Source: Croceitalea sp947503285 (GTDB taxonomy: Bacteria; Bacteroidota; Bacteroidia; Flavobacteriales; Flavobacteriaceae). Taken from it: a stretch of DNA of 64,000 nt. The notes under the pieces were generated by a model that worked only from the letters and a program-made list of their open reading frames with translations, had not been told where the DNA came from and did no database searches. A program made the position numbers and the translations under genes. This document shows positions 8,796-20,300 of the stretch, one piece after another; within the stretch, counting starts at the first letter, position 1; every line of letters begins with the position of its first letter. The DNA lies in assembly GCF_036985505.1 (NCBI RefSeq), contig NZ_BTGQ01000006.1, positions 186,001 through 250,000 on the forward strand, given 5' to 3'.

Positions 8796-10085
8796 ATGAA
8801 AGCATCCCTTTTTACAACACTCCTTATTCTTATCCTTTCCTTGACCTGTAGTTATGGTCAACAAGAGACCTTAATCAAAAGAATAAACTGCGGCGGAAAT
8901 CAAGTAACAGGTGCTGATGGTCTGGTTTATGATGCCGATACTTCTAATTCAGATGTTTCGTTCAGTTCTTTTTCCAGTAGTTTGACACATCTCAGTTATG
9001 TATCTCCTGAGCTAAGTGAGCCCTATTTAAAGTCTAGACTTTTGAATAGAAATGGCAATCATGGCGAAATTGATTTCAATTATACCTTTAACAACTTATC
9101 CGATATACACCAATACCGAATTATCCTTCATTTTGCGGAACCTTACCACGGGGTAATCAACACTAATTGGAATACCCGAATCTTTGATATAGACATCAAT
9201 AATGGACAATATGTTTTTGATGATTATAACATTATGACAGAGGCAGCATTACCAAGTACAAACCCTATGGACGGGGCCAAGAAGGTCGCAAAAATTAATA
9301 GGGTAGTAAATATTAGCGGGGGTAGTTTGGTCATTAAGTTCACAAATCAAGATAATGATGCCTTAGTCAATGCCATAGAACTATTTAGGATAGAAAATGG
9401 TGGGGATAATCAGGCTCCTACTATTCCTACCAACTTGGTAGTTACAAATGTCACTGAAAATTCGGCTGACATTGCCTGGTCCGCTTCATCGGATAACGGG
9501 GGAGGAAATGTAGCGGGTTATAAAGTTTACAATAACGGAATAGAAATTAAGGACGTTACCACGACCACCACTACAATAGCAGGGTTAAATGAACAAACAC
9601 AATACAATATTTCAGTAGCAGCTTATGATAATGCAAGTCCTGTAAATATCAGTTCAGTTAGTACTCCTACAATCAATTTCACCACTTTAAGCTCTGGGGG
9701 CAGTACATCAAATGGATCATCTATTTGGTCAGAGGCCAATACCACTGCAAGTTACTCTGGTGAAGTGGCCATAGGCCGTGCAACGGTACCAAACGGCTAT
9801 AAAATGGCCATTGAAGGTCACGTTCGTGCCCGCGAAGTCCGTGTGGACCAAGAATCATGGCCCGACTATGTATTCTCAAAAGAGTATGAACTGCCCACCT
9901 TGGAAGAAATTCAAGAACATATTGATGAAAAAGGGCATTTGCCCAATATCCCTTCTGCTAGCGAAGTTGAGGCAAACGGAATTGAACTGGGAGAAATGAA
10001 CAAGCTACTCTTGGAGAAAATCGAAGAGCTAACCCTCCATATTATCCAACTAAAAAAGGAAATCAACCAAATTAAAGAAAAATAA
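8796..10085 (+). CDS. Secreted malectin-like / fibronectin III protein with conserved C-terminal domain
   Basis: 429 residues from the ATG at 8796 (a TTG lies at 8787). Order: signal peptide ending SYGQQ; malectin-type carbohydrate-binding domain at about 22-205 (INCGG at its start, ILHFAEPYHG in the middle, VIKFTNQDND near its end); fibronectin type III at about 210-305 (APTIPTNLVVTNVT ... YNISVAAYDN); Gly/Ser linker; then a C-terminal domain of about 100 residues with WPDYVFSKEY, LPTLEEIQEHI, GHLPNIPSASEVE and a closing coiled coil. That C-terminal domain is shared with the next gene and is common at the ends of Bacteroidota surface proteins; its function is not known to me. Twelve bp before the next gene: likely same operon as the RHS genes. 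Confidence 0.8.
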   Translation: MKASLFTTLLILILSLTCSYGQQETLIKRINCGGNQVTGADGLVYDADTSNSDVSFSSFSSSLTHLSYVSPELSEPYLKSRLLNRNGNHGEIDFNYTFNNLSDIHQYRIILHFAEPYHGVINTNWNTRIFDIDINNGQYVFDDYNIMTEAALPSTNPMDGAKKVAKINRVVNISGGSLVIKFTNQDNDALVNAIELFRIENGGDNQAPTIPTNLVVTNVTENSADIAWSASSDNGGGNVAGYKVYNNGIEIKDVTTTTTTIAGLNEQTQYNISVAAYDNASPVNISSVSTPTINFTTLSSGGSTSNGSSIWSEANTTASYSGEVAIGRATVPNGYKMAIEGHVRAREVRVDQESWPDYVFSKEYELPTLEEIQEHIDEKGHLPNIPSASEVEANGIELGEMNKLLLEKIEELTLHIIQLKKEINQIKEK

Positions 10086-10097
10086 AATCAAAAAACT

Positions 10098-11228
10098 ATG
10101 AAGCCAAATGTAATTAAAGTATCACACCATCTAATAATAGTTATCCTAGTCAGTATTTTATCACAGTGCAATCTTGTCAATGCGCAAATTGATTACGGAA
10201 CACCCCAGTTAATCAACTCGCTGACCGATCAACCAATTTTGAATATAATGCCTGGGGACACCTACAATCTAAATGTGGTAGGAGATAGTCTGAATATTGT
10301 GGCAATACCACCTAGTGGTGCAACGGAAGAGAGTGTTCGATTTCTCACTAGTATCAATGAAGACAATATAGAAAGTGTTGCCCCCTATGCCTACAAAGAA
10401 GATGTCAGTGGCAATTTCTATAGTTGGATCACCCTTCCAAACTATTTGGATGTCCCTATCACTTTTACTATACAATATTGGAGCCAGAATGGTGCGGGAG
10501 GGACACTTTTGGGCGATGATATCTTTACCATAACCTTTACAAAACCTACCCCAGACAACTCATCGCCTTCGGCCCCAACATCATTGACCGGCACTGCAAG
10601 TTCGACCACTACCATTGCCCTTAGCTGGAATGCAGCAACGGATAATGTAGGGGTAACAGGGTACAACATTTACCAAGACAATGTTGAAATAGCCGCGAAC
10701 TGGGCTGGCACTACCTACGATGTTAACGGTTTATCACCGGCTACTTCTTATGATTTTAAGGTTCGGGCCATGGATTCGGCGGGTAATGAAAGTGCCAATA
10801 GCAATACCCTGACAGTCACCACCAACGCAAGTTCTGGTGGAGGGGGCAACAGTAGTTCAGTCTGGACCGAATCCAATACAACGGCAAGCTATAACGGTCA
10901 AGTTGGCATCGGGGTGACAACCGTCCAAACCGAATATAAGCTGGCCGTAAATGGCAAAATCCGTTCTAAAGAGGTACGTGTTGAGCAAAATAATTGGCCC
11001 GACTATGTCTTTTCAAAAGAGTATGACTTGCCCACTTTAAAAGAAATACAAGAACATATCAATGAAAAAGGGCATTTGCCCAATATCCCTTCTGCTCAAG
11101 AAGTTGAAGAAAATGGTATTGAATTGGGTGAAATGAACAAGCTACTCCTGAAGAAGATTGAAGAGCTTACCTTATACATCCTTCAACAAGAGAAACGTAT
11201 TCAAAAATTGGAAAATCAATCTAATTAA
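10098..11228 (+). CDS. Secreted fibronectin III protein with the same C-terminal domain
   Basis: 376 residues. Signal peptide ending NVNAQ-like (CNLVNAQ); a beta-rich N-terminal domain of unknown type (about 25-150); a fibronectin type III domain at about 155-245 (SAPTSLTGTASSTTTIALSW ... YDFKVRAMDSAGNE); Gly-rich linker; then the C-terminal domain seen in the preceding protein (WPDYVFSKEYDLPTLKEI, GHLPNIPSAQEVEENGIELG, coiled coil). A 33-base stretch is identical in the two genes (9927-9959 and 11064-11096), so at least the 3' parts come from a duplication. It lies 31 bp before an RHS-like gene. A role as a surface-exposed partner or display scaffold of the RHS proteins is inference from position only. 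Confidence 0.78.
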   Translation: MKPNVIKVSHHLIIVILVSILSQCNLVNAQIDYGTPQLINSLTDQPILNIMPGDTYNLNVVGDSLNIVAIPPSGATEESVRFLTSINEDNIESVAPYAYKEDVSGNFYSWITLPNYLDVPITFTIQYWSQNGAGGTLLGDDIFTITFTKPTPDNSSPSAPTSLTGTASSTTTIALSWNAATDNVGVTGYNIYQDNVEIAANWAGTTYDVNGLSPATSYDFKVRAMDSAGNESANSNTLTVTTNASSGGGGNSSSVWTESNTTASYNGQVGIGVTTVQTEYKLAVNGKIRSKEVRVEQNNWPDYVFSKEYDLPTLKEIQEHINEKGHLPNIPSAQEVEENGIELGEMNKLLLKKIEELTLYILQQEKRIQKLENQSN

Positions 11229-11259
11229 TCAAAAACAATAGTACCAAAAAAACATACAA

Positions 11260-14200
11260 ATGAAGAAAATCCTAATACTCTCATTTTTAATCTCGGGCAT
11301 AGCTATTGCACAAAATGACGATGGAAGCGAACAAGAAAACTTCTATGAGGGTCTTGTCAGCAAAATGGTCAATATCCCCAACTCTCCTGAGGCCCAAGCT
11401 TTTGCCAAATACGGTGATACCGAAGTGAGTTTATATTCCGGGGTTCCTCAAATCAACATTCCCCTTCATTCCGTTCAGGGAAGGGAAATGAACCTCCCCA
11501 TTTCATTGACCTATGATGCCTCTGGCATAAAAGTGGAACAAATTGCCACCCCGATGGGTTTAGGCTGGAACTTACAGGTTGGAGGCCGTATCTCTAGAAT
11601 GGTCAATGGCCTTCCCGATGACTATGACTCTGGTACTTATGGAACAATTTATAATAATAATAGCCCCCAAGGATTATCCATTAAAAATCAAGTCCTAGAT
11701 TATTCCGCCAATCAAGACAGGGACAGTAACAATACATTTTCTTCCTTACAGGCCGGACAAGACTATTACGAGTTTCTACTTCTGGCCAATAATAATCATA
11801 TTGACCCACAACCAGACTATTACTCCTTGAACGTACCCGGTATCAGCGAAACCCTTGTAATTGATTATACCGATAACAATACACCCAAAGCCTTAAATAA
11901 TCCCAGAATCAAAATAACACGTAGTACTACGGGGCTAAATCAAAGCATTACGGGTTGGACCGTAACCAATGAAGATGGAACCGTTTTCAATTTCAATACC
12001 TCCGAAAAGACTTTTCGACAAAACCTAAAAGCAGATGGTTCGACTTCGGGAGCAGGAGGCTCGGTAATCGGTCAAGGGGATGCAAATACCACTTACAATT
12101 CTTCATGGTTACTTTCTTCGATTACCTCTGCAAATGGTAAAGACCATTACGTGTTCAATTACAACAATTTAGGCTATTGGAGCCAAGAAGAAGGGTTTTC
12201 TTCTGCAGGAGTTTCAAATATGATTGTTTCGAACAACAATCCAAATCATAATTATCCCTACCCTGAAACCACGGGCACAAATGTCGTCTATAAAGTTCAG
12301 CAACAACTGCTTGGTTCTATCCAGCACAATGGAAAAATAGTTGTCTCAATGGAACATGGAAATAGGGATGACCTAAACTTTGACCAAGGAACCAATTCAA
12401 AGTATACGGCAATGAACGTTTTTGATTTTCAAGGAGGGCAGGTCGCTAACCCCTCAACCTTGAAAAGAATTGAATTCGATAATGCTACGTACTTCAATTC
12501 TGATGACTGGGCAAATTATAAGGATATCCGTTTAAAGTTGGATGGTATCACCATCAAAGGGAATGATGGGGACATATCTTATGAAACCTATCGGTTTGAA
12601 TATGAGAGACCCAACGACCTGCCTTCGAGAGATTGCACAGGACAAGATTATTGGGGATATTACAACGGTAAATGCGGGCAAAATTTTTACGAAGCCTATT
12701 CCACTTCCGGTATTTCATTCCCTGGAGGGGATAGAAATCCAAACAGTTACCATGCACGAACGGGTATTCTCAACAAAATCATATACCCCACTAAAGGATA
12801 TACCATTTTCACCTTTGAGGGCCATAAAGATCAGAACAATGATATTGGAGGTATCCGTATCCAGAACATCACAGATTACGCCAATACCGGCCTACCTGCC
12901 TCTATTAAAAAATATTCCTATTCAAATCCTAAAAAAAACGAAAGGAAGCTTTCTGAAGTAAAGACAATTGACAACCTATCCACACAGCTGATTCGATACA
13001 CTTCCATACCAAAGGGATCCGAACCTTATGTTACCTATGGCAAAGTCAATGAAAGACGAATTGATAATATCGGTCAAAACAATGGCATTACCACTTATGA
13101 GTTCTATACGGGCAATAAAGGGATAATTTCTAATCTGAGCCCCCCATTTGCAAACAGGTTTACAGGCAATATTGAGGTAGGTATGCCTTTCCAACAAATA
13201 CAGACCGACAGCAATGGAAATCTTGTAAAGAAAGATAGCACTATTTACTATAAGGCGCAACAAGTACTTAATGTGCCCGGTTATGTTGTATATGTAAAAG
13301 AAAAGTTTCAAAATAAAAGGTTATTTCTGACCCAAATCGGCAATATTGCGAGAGCTGATGTAGCAGATGAAAATGATATGAACCCATGTTTTCAAAATGT
13401 AAATAATGCAAATTGTCCATATGATGTTAGACTCTCTGCAAACAACAACGCCTTAAGGGGCAAAAAAACGCAAGCATTAGGACAATATGGTGGAGTACGC
13501 AAAATAGTAACGATACAAGCCTTACCAAAAGCTAATGGAACATCACAGACCGTAACAACTACCCAAGACATCATTTTTACAAGCCAAGATGATGGCCAAG
13601 GGAATATTGACCCCACGGATAAGCTTTATTTGCCTAGAAAAATTAGAACTACTTCCAGTAAAGGAGAAGTATTTGAAACCTTAAAATATTACCCATCTGA
13701 TAATGTGGTACTTGGTTCTTCGGAACTTGAAGATTACAATAATCTCATAGAAGAAGTCAAAATTGTCAACACTAAAGACCCGGGTACCGTGAACGAGAGA
13801 ACCATATCCATTACAGAAAACGAATATGGAACCGCAGGGGCAGTAATGATGCCAACCCTAGTGAAGACCAAAAAAGATAATGTTACAATAGACAATCGAG
13901 CAGAGTTCACCTATTATGCCAACGGTAATCTGAAAACCTCAAAACAGACCAATGGCCCTACAACAGTATATCTATGGGGGTATGACCAAAGATACCCAGT
14001 GGCGAAAATAGAAAATTCATCGGTCGCGGCCATAGAGGCATTGAGCAGTTTCACCTCCGGATTCGACTTGGGGTCAAGTGGACTTTCAGATGAGCAAGAA
14101 GCCGATTTACGCTCACTCGCAGAAACCTTGGTGACCATCTACGATTACAAACCCTTGGTGGGGGTAAAAAGCATAACCGATCATCGTGGTTTTAAAACCC

Positions 14201-14304
14201 AATTTGAATATGATGATTTTAACCGTTTAGAAGCGGTCAAAGATGAAGAGGGAAATCTTTTAAAGGATTATGACTACGGATACGCAACCCCAATTCAAAA
14301 CTAA
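11260..14304 (+). CDS. Secreted RHS-like protein (first of a split RHS pair)
   Basis: 1014 residues, signal peptide ending GIAIAQ. The N-terminal region has the Bacteroidota RHS-like opening: SPEAQAFAKYGDTEVSLYSG, PQINIPLHSVQGREMNLPIS, LTYDASGIKVEQIATPMG, LGWNLQVGGRISRMVNG. The bulk is a long beta-strand-rich body; the C-terminus carries YD-repeat-like strands (FKTQFEYDDFNRLEAV, YDYGYATP) but no RHS-associated core motif and no toxin-like tail. I infer that it works with the large RHS protein encoded immediately downstream, in the way such split pairs recur in Bacteroidota genomes. Thirteen bp separate the two genes. The function itself is not shown by the sequence. Confidence 0.75.
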   Translation: MKKILILSFLISGIAIAQNDDGSEQENFYEGLVSKMVNIPNSPEAQAFAKYGDTEVSLYSGVPQINIPLHSVQGREMNLPISLTYDASGIKVEQIATPMGLGWNLQVGGRISRMVNGLPDDYDSGTYGTIYNNNSPQGLSIKNQVLDYSANQDRDSNNTFSSLQAGQDYYEFLLLANNNHIDPQPDYYSLNVPGISETLVIDYTDNNTPKALNNPRIKITRSTTGLNQSITGWTVTNEDGTVFNFNTSEKTFRQNLKADGSTSGAGGSVIGQGDANTTYNSSWLLSSITSANGKDHYVFNYNNLGYWSQEEGFSSAGVSNMIVSNNNPNHNYPYPETTGTNVVYKVQQQLLGSIQHNGKIVVSMEHGNRDDLNFDQGTNSKYTAMNVFDFQGGQVANPSTLKRIEFDNATYFNSDDWANYKDIRLKLDGITIKGNDGDISYETYRFEYERPNDLPSRDCTGQDYWGYYNGKCGQNFYEAYSTSGISFPGGDRNPNSYHARTGILNKIIYPTKGYTIFTFEGHKDQNNDIGGIRIQNITDYANTGLPASIKKYSYSNPKKNERKLSEVKTIDNLSTQLIRYTSIPKGSEPYVTYGKVNERRIDNIGQNNGITTYEFYTGNKGIISNLSPPFANRFTGNIEVGMPFQQIQTDSNGNLVKKDSTIYYKAQQVLNVPGYVVYVKEKFQNKRLFLTQIGNIARADVADENDMNPCFQNVNNANCPYDVRLSANNNALRGKKTQALGQYGGVRKIVTIQALPKANGTSQTVTTTQDIIFTSQDDGQGNIDPTDKLYLPRKIRTTSSKGEVFETLKYYPSDNVVLGSSELEDYNNLIEEVKIVNTKDPGTVNERTISITENEYGTAGAVMMPTLVKTKKDNVTIDNRAEFTYYANGNLKTSKQTNGPTTVYLWGYDQRYPVAKIENSSVAAIEALSSFTSGFDLGSSGLSDEQEADLRSLAETLVTIYDYKPLVGVKSITDHRGFKTQFEYDDFNRLEAVKDEEGNLLKDYDYGYATPIQN

Positions 14305-14317
14305 CACAACCATTAGA

Positions 14318-17300
14318 ATGAATATCATGAAAAACATATATCCAACTATTTTGTTTTTATTTTTTGCCCAGATTGCTTTTGCCCAATTTGGCGGCGGCGG
14401 TGGTCAACCGACATGCGAACAAGAAGGATTTCCCCCTGGATCGGTTAGATGGTTCAGGGATGCCGATGATGATGGCTATGGAGATCCCAATGTGACTACA
14501 TGTTCGGCAAGCCAACCTTTTGGTTATGTCAGTGATTCATCAGATTGTGACGATACTGATGACAACCTACCTAGTTCAGATCATTGGGTAGATAGTGATG
14601 GTGATGGTTATGGTGACCCTAATCAAAAAATTCCGTTTTTACTTTGTACTGTTCCAAATGGATATGCCACCAATGGTGATGATTGCAATGATACTGAGGG
14701 GGTTGGGGCGACCGTATATCCTGGGGCACCGGAAATCTGTGATGGGTTGGATAACGATTGCGACGGTTTAATTGATGAAAATACCGTTGCTACCCCTACA
14801 CCGGTCACTGTTACGCCAAGCGGATGCGGGCAGGTGACCTTATCACATAACGGGCCAAGTTCATGGTACTGGCAAACTATTTCCACCGGTGTTTCACAAA
14901 CTGATAACGACAACCCAAAAGTGGTTACCAGTGGTAGTAAATTGTATTTACGGGCAAAATCAGGCAATTGCTGGAGTAACCCAAGGGAAGTTACTTTTTC
15001 AACAGTGCAACCTTCTTTAAACGAACCCGATATCATTGGTACGACGGAACGTTGTGGAAATGGGAGCATATCTGTCCGAGGGGGCTATTTAGATCAAAAC
15101 GGAAGGGTTGCGGATAGTTTTAGATGGTATAGTGCCACCGGAGTGTTTATTGGCGAAACACAACCCTCGGCATACCAATCTTTTAATCTCTCACAAACGA
15201 GTACCAATTATCAACTTGAGGCTATTATTGACGGTTGTATAAGTCCAAAAAAGAATTTTACGCTTACTGTAAATCCATTGCCAAGTACACCTACTATAAG
15301 CGTCAATCAATCTTGTGATGTAACCAACGTGAGCATGTTGAATCCACCAGCTCCCAACAGTACTATTAAATGGTATTGGCAAACAGGTGCCAACGATGTT
15401 TCGACCAATGATGCTGACCTTAGTAAGAACTTCACTTCGCCAGGTACCGTTTATCTAAGATCTTATAATGAATCAACCGGGTGTTGGGGAGCTTCAGGTC
15501 AAGAAACGTTCTCCATCATGGCCACACCAGCTGTTCCGCTCATTCAAGATATTAGTATAAATCAAGGTTGTACCAGTACTACCTTGGCCTACAACACGGC
15601 AGATGTACCAGCCAACACCGACTGGTACTGGCAATCAACGGCCGATGATGTCAATACGAATGGCAATGCCGGTCTTAATTCCATCGAATTATTTAGCTCG
15701 GGCACCTATTTCATCAGGGCAAAATCAGGCAATTGTTGGAGTGCAGCACTTCCTATTACGTACAATCTAGGATCTGACGGTATTTTAGCACCCCAAATAC
15801 CCTCCCAAGAAAACCAAGGCTCTTGTGGCCCGGGCACCTTTAACTATACACCAGCTTATATCACACAAACGGGACAGACCGGTCCATCACATTACGTATG
15901 GTACGACGCCAATGACGTTCAAATTGACGAAGTGGCGGTGGGCACCCCATTTACCAGAACCCTCTCCACGACGACCATCTTTAAGGTCGCTGCAAAAATC
16001 AATGGTTGCACAGGACCAAAGACCTTGGTTACCGCTACGGTATACAGTGTACCATCAGATTTGACTTTGGGCAGTGCCATTGGTCAAATTACGGAAAACT
16101 GCAACCAAACGGTGATTACAAGAAACGCTCCTCCGAACGGGTTCAATTGGTTTTGGCAAACTACTTCCAATGGTGAGGACGACTCCCCCCAAGCTGAAGA
16201 GCCAACCCTAGAATTCACGACCTACGAAAATCTTTTTTTAAGACCAAGAAACGAGGCTACGGGGTGCTGGGGTAATGCACTCGAAGTCCCCTATACGGTG
16301 AAGCAATCACCTGCAGTACCCAATACGACCATACAAGTGAACCAATCTTGTAATTCAGTTACCTTGACCAGGGACAGCAATCCCCCCAATGGCACTACCT
16401 GGTATTGGCAAAGTGAAGCCTTTGGAGAAGAAATGAGTGGCGATTTGGACAATGCGTCCATTGAACTTTTTTCAGGTACGGAATATTTTCTTAGGGCATT
16501 TAGCAATGGCTGTTGGAGCGCGACCTCTTTGCGAAAAAGCTATACCACAGGTTCAAATACGGTCGTTCCGCCTACTGTTACCGAGGTAGCCATCTGTGGC
16601 CCTGGTGACATTGTCTTGATGCCAGAATACAACGGACCTGTCCTTTCTGGGGTAGATCCCGATGTCACTTACAATTTTTATACAGAAGATGGCACGTTCA
16701 TTAGCACGGTACCTTTTGGAGGTTCTTTTGCAGACTCCATAACCGAAACTACCATTTATCAGGTGGGCACAATGGGTAACGCTTGTGAAAGTTCAAGAAC
16801 ATTGGTGACTGCAACGGTCAATATACCAGATACCATTTATTACCTCGATTTTGATGGCGACGGCCTCGGGGATCCCTTCAGCCCTAGCGCCCTTGAGTGT
16901 GCTGCACCTGAAAATTATGTTGATAATAATTTAGACAATTGTCCTAATTTCAATGATCCTACCAATGCGTGCCCCGATGCGATAGATACCAATGCTACAC
17001 ATAACCCAGACAATTATATATACACTAGAACGTATCAGGTAGGGCGCGATAGTGCACTTTCAAACTTCTTTGTTCCATCAAATGAGGTCATACAAGAGAT
17101 TGCTTATTTTGATGGGCTGGGTAGGCCTCGGCAACAAATTGCCATTGACCAAACACCTGACAAGAATGATTTGGTGACCCATATTGGTTTTGACGGCTTT
17201 AATAGAACGCATCGTCAATGGTTACCCTATGAAGAGGCAACCGATGAATTGGCAAGTTATCGTTTTGATGCCAAATCGGAAACGGATTCTTGGTACCTGC

Positions 17301-20300
17301 AAGAATATGCAGAAGACCTTAACCCGAGCGCACCCAATCCGTTTTCACAAACCTATTTTGAACCGTCGCCCTTAAATAGGGTCTTAAAACAAGGTGCCCC
17401 AGGCCAGACATGGTTGGTCAATCCTTCGGGGGCTGATAATACCATAGCGTTCGATTATCAAAGCAATTCGGCGACCGAGGTCAAAAAATACTACGTAACC
17501 ACTGATAACTCGGCCGATACCAACACCTTCGTACCCAGCTTGGCAGAAGATGGCTTTTATGGTGCTGCAGAGCTTACCAAAACGGTGACCTATGACGAGA
17601 ACCATTCGGGTACTGATAAGGACCATAGCACTGAAGAGTTTGTGGATAAGCAGGGAAGGGTACTGTTAGAGCGCACCTATGACAATGAAGTGGCCCACGA
17701 TACCTATTATGTGTACGATGACTATGGCAACCTGACCTATGTATTGCCTCCATTAGTCGATACCTCTGATGGGGTTTCTGCAAATGAGTTGGCAGCACTA
17801 TGCTACCAATACACTTATGACCATCGCAACCGCATAGTAGTAAAACAATTACCGGGCAAAGAAAAGGAGTATATTGTTTACAACAAACTTGACCTACCCA
17901 TCATGACCCAAGACGCCAACCAAAGGGTAAATAATGAATGGCTCTTTACCAAATATGATGCCTTTGGTCGTGTGGCCTATACCGGTAAGGCAACTGTTGC
18001 CAACGATATTTCAAGAACCGATGTACAACAAGAGGTCGACGGTCTGACCACAGCGCCCTGGGTGGGGCGTACAGGCCAAAACAACTTTGGCAGTGCCGAT
18101 GTTTCTTATAACGACGGCGCCTATCCTACCCTTTTGTCAACAGTAGCACAGTTGACCGAAATCTTGACCATTACGTATTATGACGATTATGGCTTTGACA
18201 GGGGCAATGAGCCCAATCCGCCCTCCAAAGTCTTTGATGAAGATCTTGATGAACGGGTAAAAGGCATGGCCACCGGTTCAAAGGTAAAAGTATTGGGCAC
18301 CAATGCTTGGACCACCACGGTGAACCGTTACAATTATCAGGGTCATCTCATCTATACCTATAGCGAAAATGGATATTTGGGGTCGGTAGATCTGATTACT
18401 ACTAAAATCGACTTTGTGGGCAGGCCTTTAATAGTACGTTCGGCACATAACCTAGGGATCACCAATGTGGTTACCCTAGACAATTTTACCTATGACCATG
18501 TAGGCAGGCTGTTGACCCAGACCCAATGTATCGGTGATAGTGCTTTGGGCAATACCTGCCCGACCACTGGTGGTTCTGGTACGACCGTAGAGGCCAACTT
18601 ATCATTGTCAGGTACCATTACTACGGATCAGGTGGCGACCATGAGTATTACAGCAGAAGACACCGCCACTATAAGTGGTACGGTCACTTTACGTATTGAC
18701 CCTAATGCCAATAATGGCAATAGTGCCGGGCAAGAGCTGATCGTAAGCAATAGCTATGACGAACTGGGTCAATTGCAACGTAAAAAAGTAGGTGGCGATG
18801 CGACGGGAAATGGCCTACAGACCGTTGATTACAAATACAATATCAGGGGTTGGTTAAAAAGTATCAATGATGTCGACAATTTGAATGCGGACCCTAGTAA
18901 AAAAGATCTTTTTGCCTTTAATATCGGGTATGACCAAGGGGCGAACCCCTTATACAACGGTAATATCTCACAGACCCAGTGGCGTACCGATAATGACGAC
19001 AGTAGCCTAAAAAGCTACGGGTATACCTATGATGCCCTAAACCGTATTACATCGGCGACCGACAATATGGGGCGCTTTGGGCTATCTGGCGTGCAATATG
19101 ATAAAAATGGTAATATTACCGACCTATCGCGGCAAGGTCACCTACAGGCCATGCCCGACTGGGGCAACAATGCCCATTTTGGTACTATGGACGACTTGAA
19201 CTACCAGTACTTTTCGGGTACCAACCGCTTAAGGCGTGTGACCGATGCCGTGACCGCCAATGCGACCTCTGGTATGGGCGAATTTGTTGACCGTAACCCC
19301 GAAGGTGACGATTATGGGTACGACGATAACGGAAACATGACCTCAGATGCCAATAAGGGCATCACCAGTATAACCTACAACCATTTGAACCTACCGACCA
19401 CGATCACCATCGCCAATGAGCAGGGCAACGGTACAATTTCGTATATTTATGATGCGACCGGTGTAAAACTCAAAAAGGTTATGGGGCTCAATCAGACCAT
19501 ATATGCGGGCAATTATATCTATACTTTGGAAAGCAATGCCGAAACGTTGCAGTTCTTTAACCACCCCGAAGGTTATATAAGTACCGAAAATGGAGGCTAT
19601 GGCTATGTCTATCAATATACCGACCATTTAGGCAACGTCCGACTCACATACGCCGACTCCAACAATGATGGGAGTATAGACCCAAGTACAGAGATAATCA
19701 GCGAGAAGAATTACTATCCCTTTGGATTGGAGCATAAGGGCTATAATTCTGCAATCAGTCCGAACGTAAATGGTATCGCTGATGAGTGGAGATACAATGG
19801 AAAAGAGCTAAATGAAGAACTTGGACTTGATTGGTATGACTTCGGTGCTAGAAACTATGATGCATCTTTGGGAAGGTGGATGAATATCGACCCTTTGGCA
19901 GAGCAAATGCGTAGGCACAGTCCGTATAATTATGCGTTCAACAATCCCATATTCTTTATCGATCCTGATGGGATGAGCCCATATGTTAATGATGGCATCT
20001 ACATAGATAAAGACGGTAATAAAGTAGGTGAAGATTCTAAAGGCGCATCTGACGGAAAGGTTTATGTTGTTCAAGGCTCATCAAAAAGAAAAGTTCAAAA
20101 AGCTACAGATAATGGAAAAACAATTGAGAGAAATGAATTGGACGAATCATTCGAATTACCAGCAAATGATGTAAAAAAGGAGCATGCAACAATGGTTGCA
20201 AAAGCCAAATCTGACAATGATCGAGAATTTTCTTCAACTAATATTGAGCAAAAAGACGGAACTACATATAATCATAATGTGACAGGCGAGGAATACGTTC

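Noticed and set aside
12542..12961. Plus-strand frame of 139 codons within the first RHS-like gene
   Set aside because: Shadow in another frame of a long protein with clear motifs.
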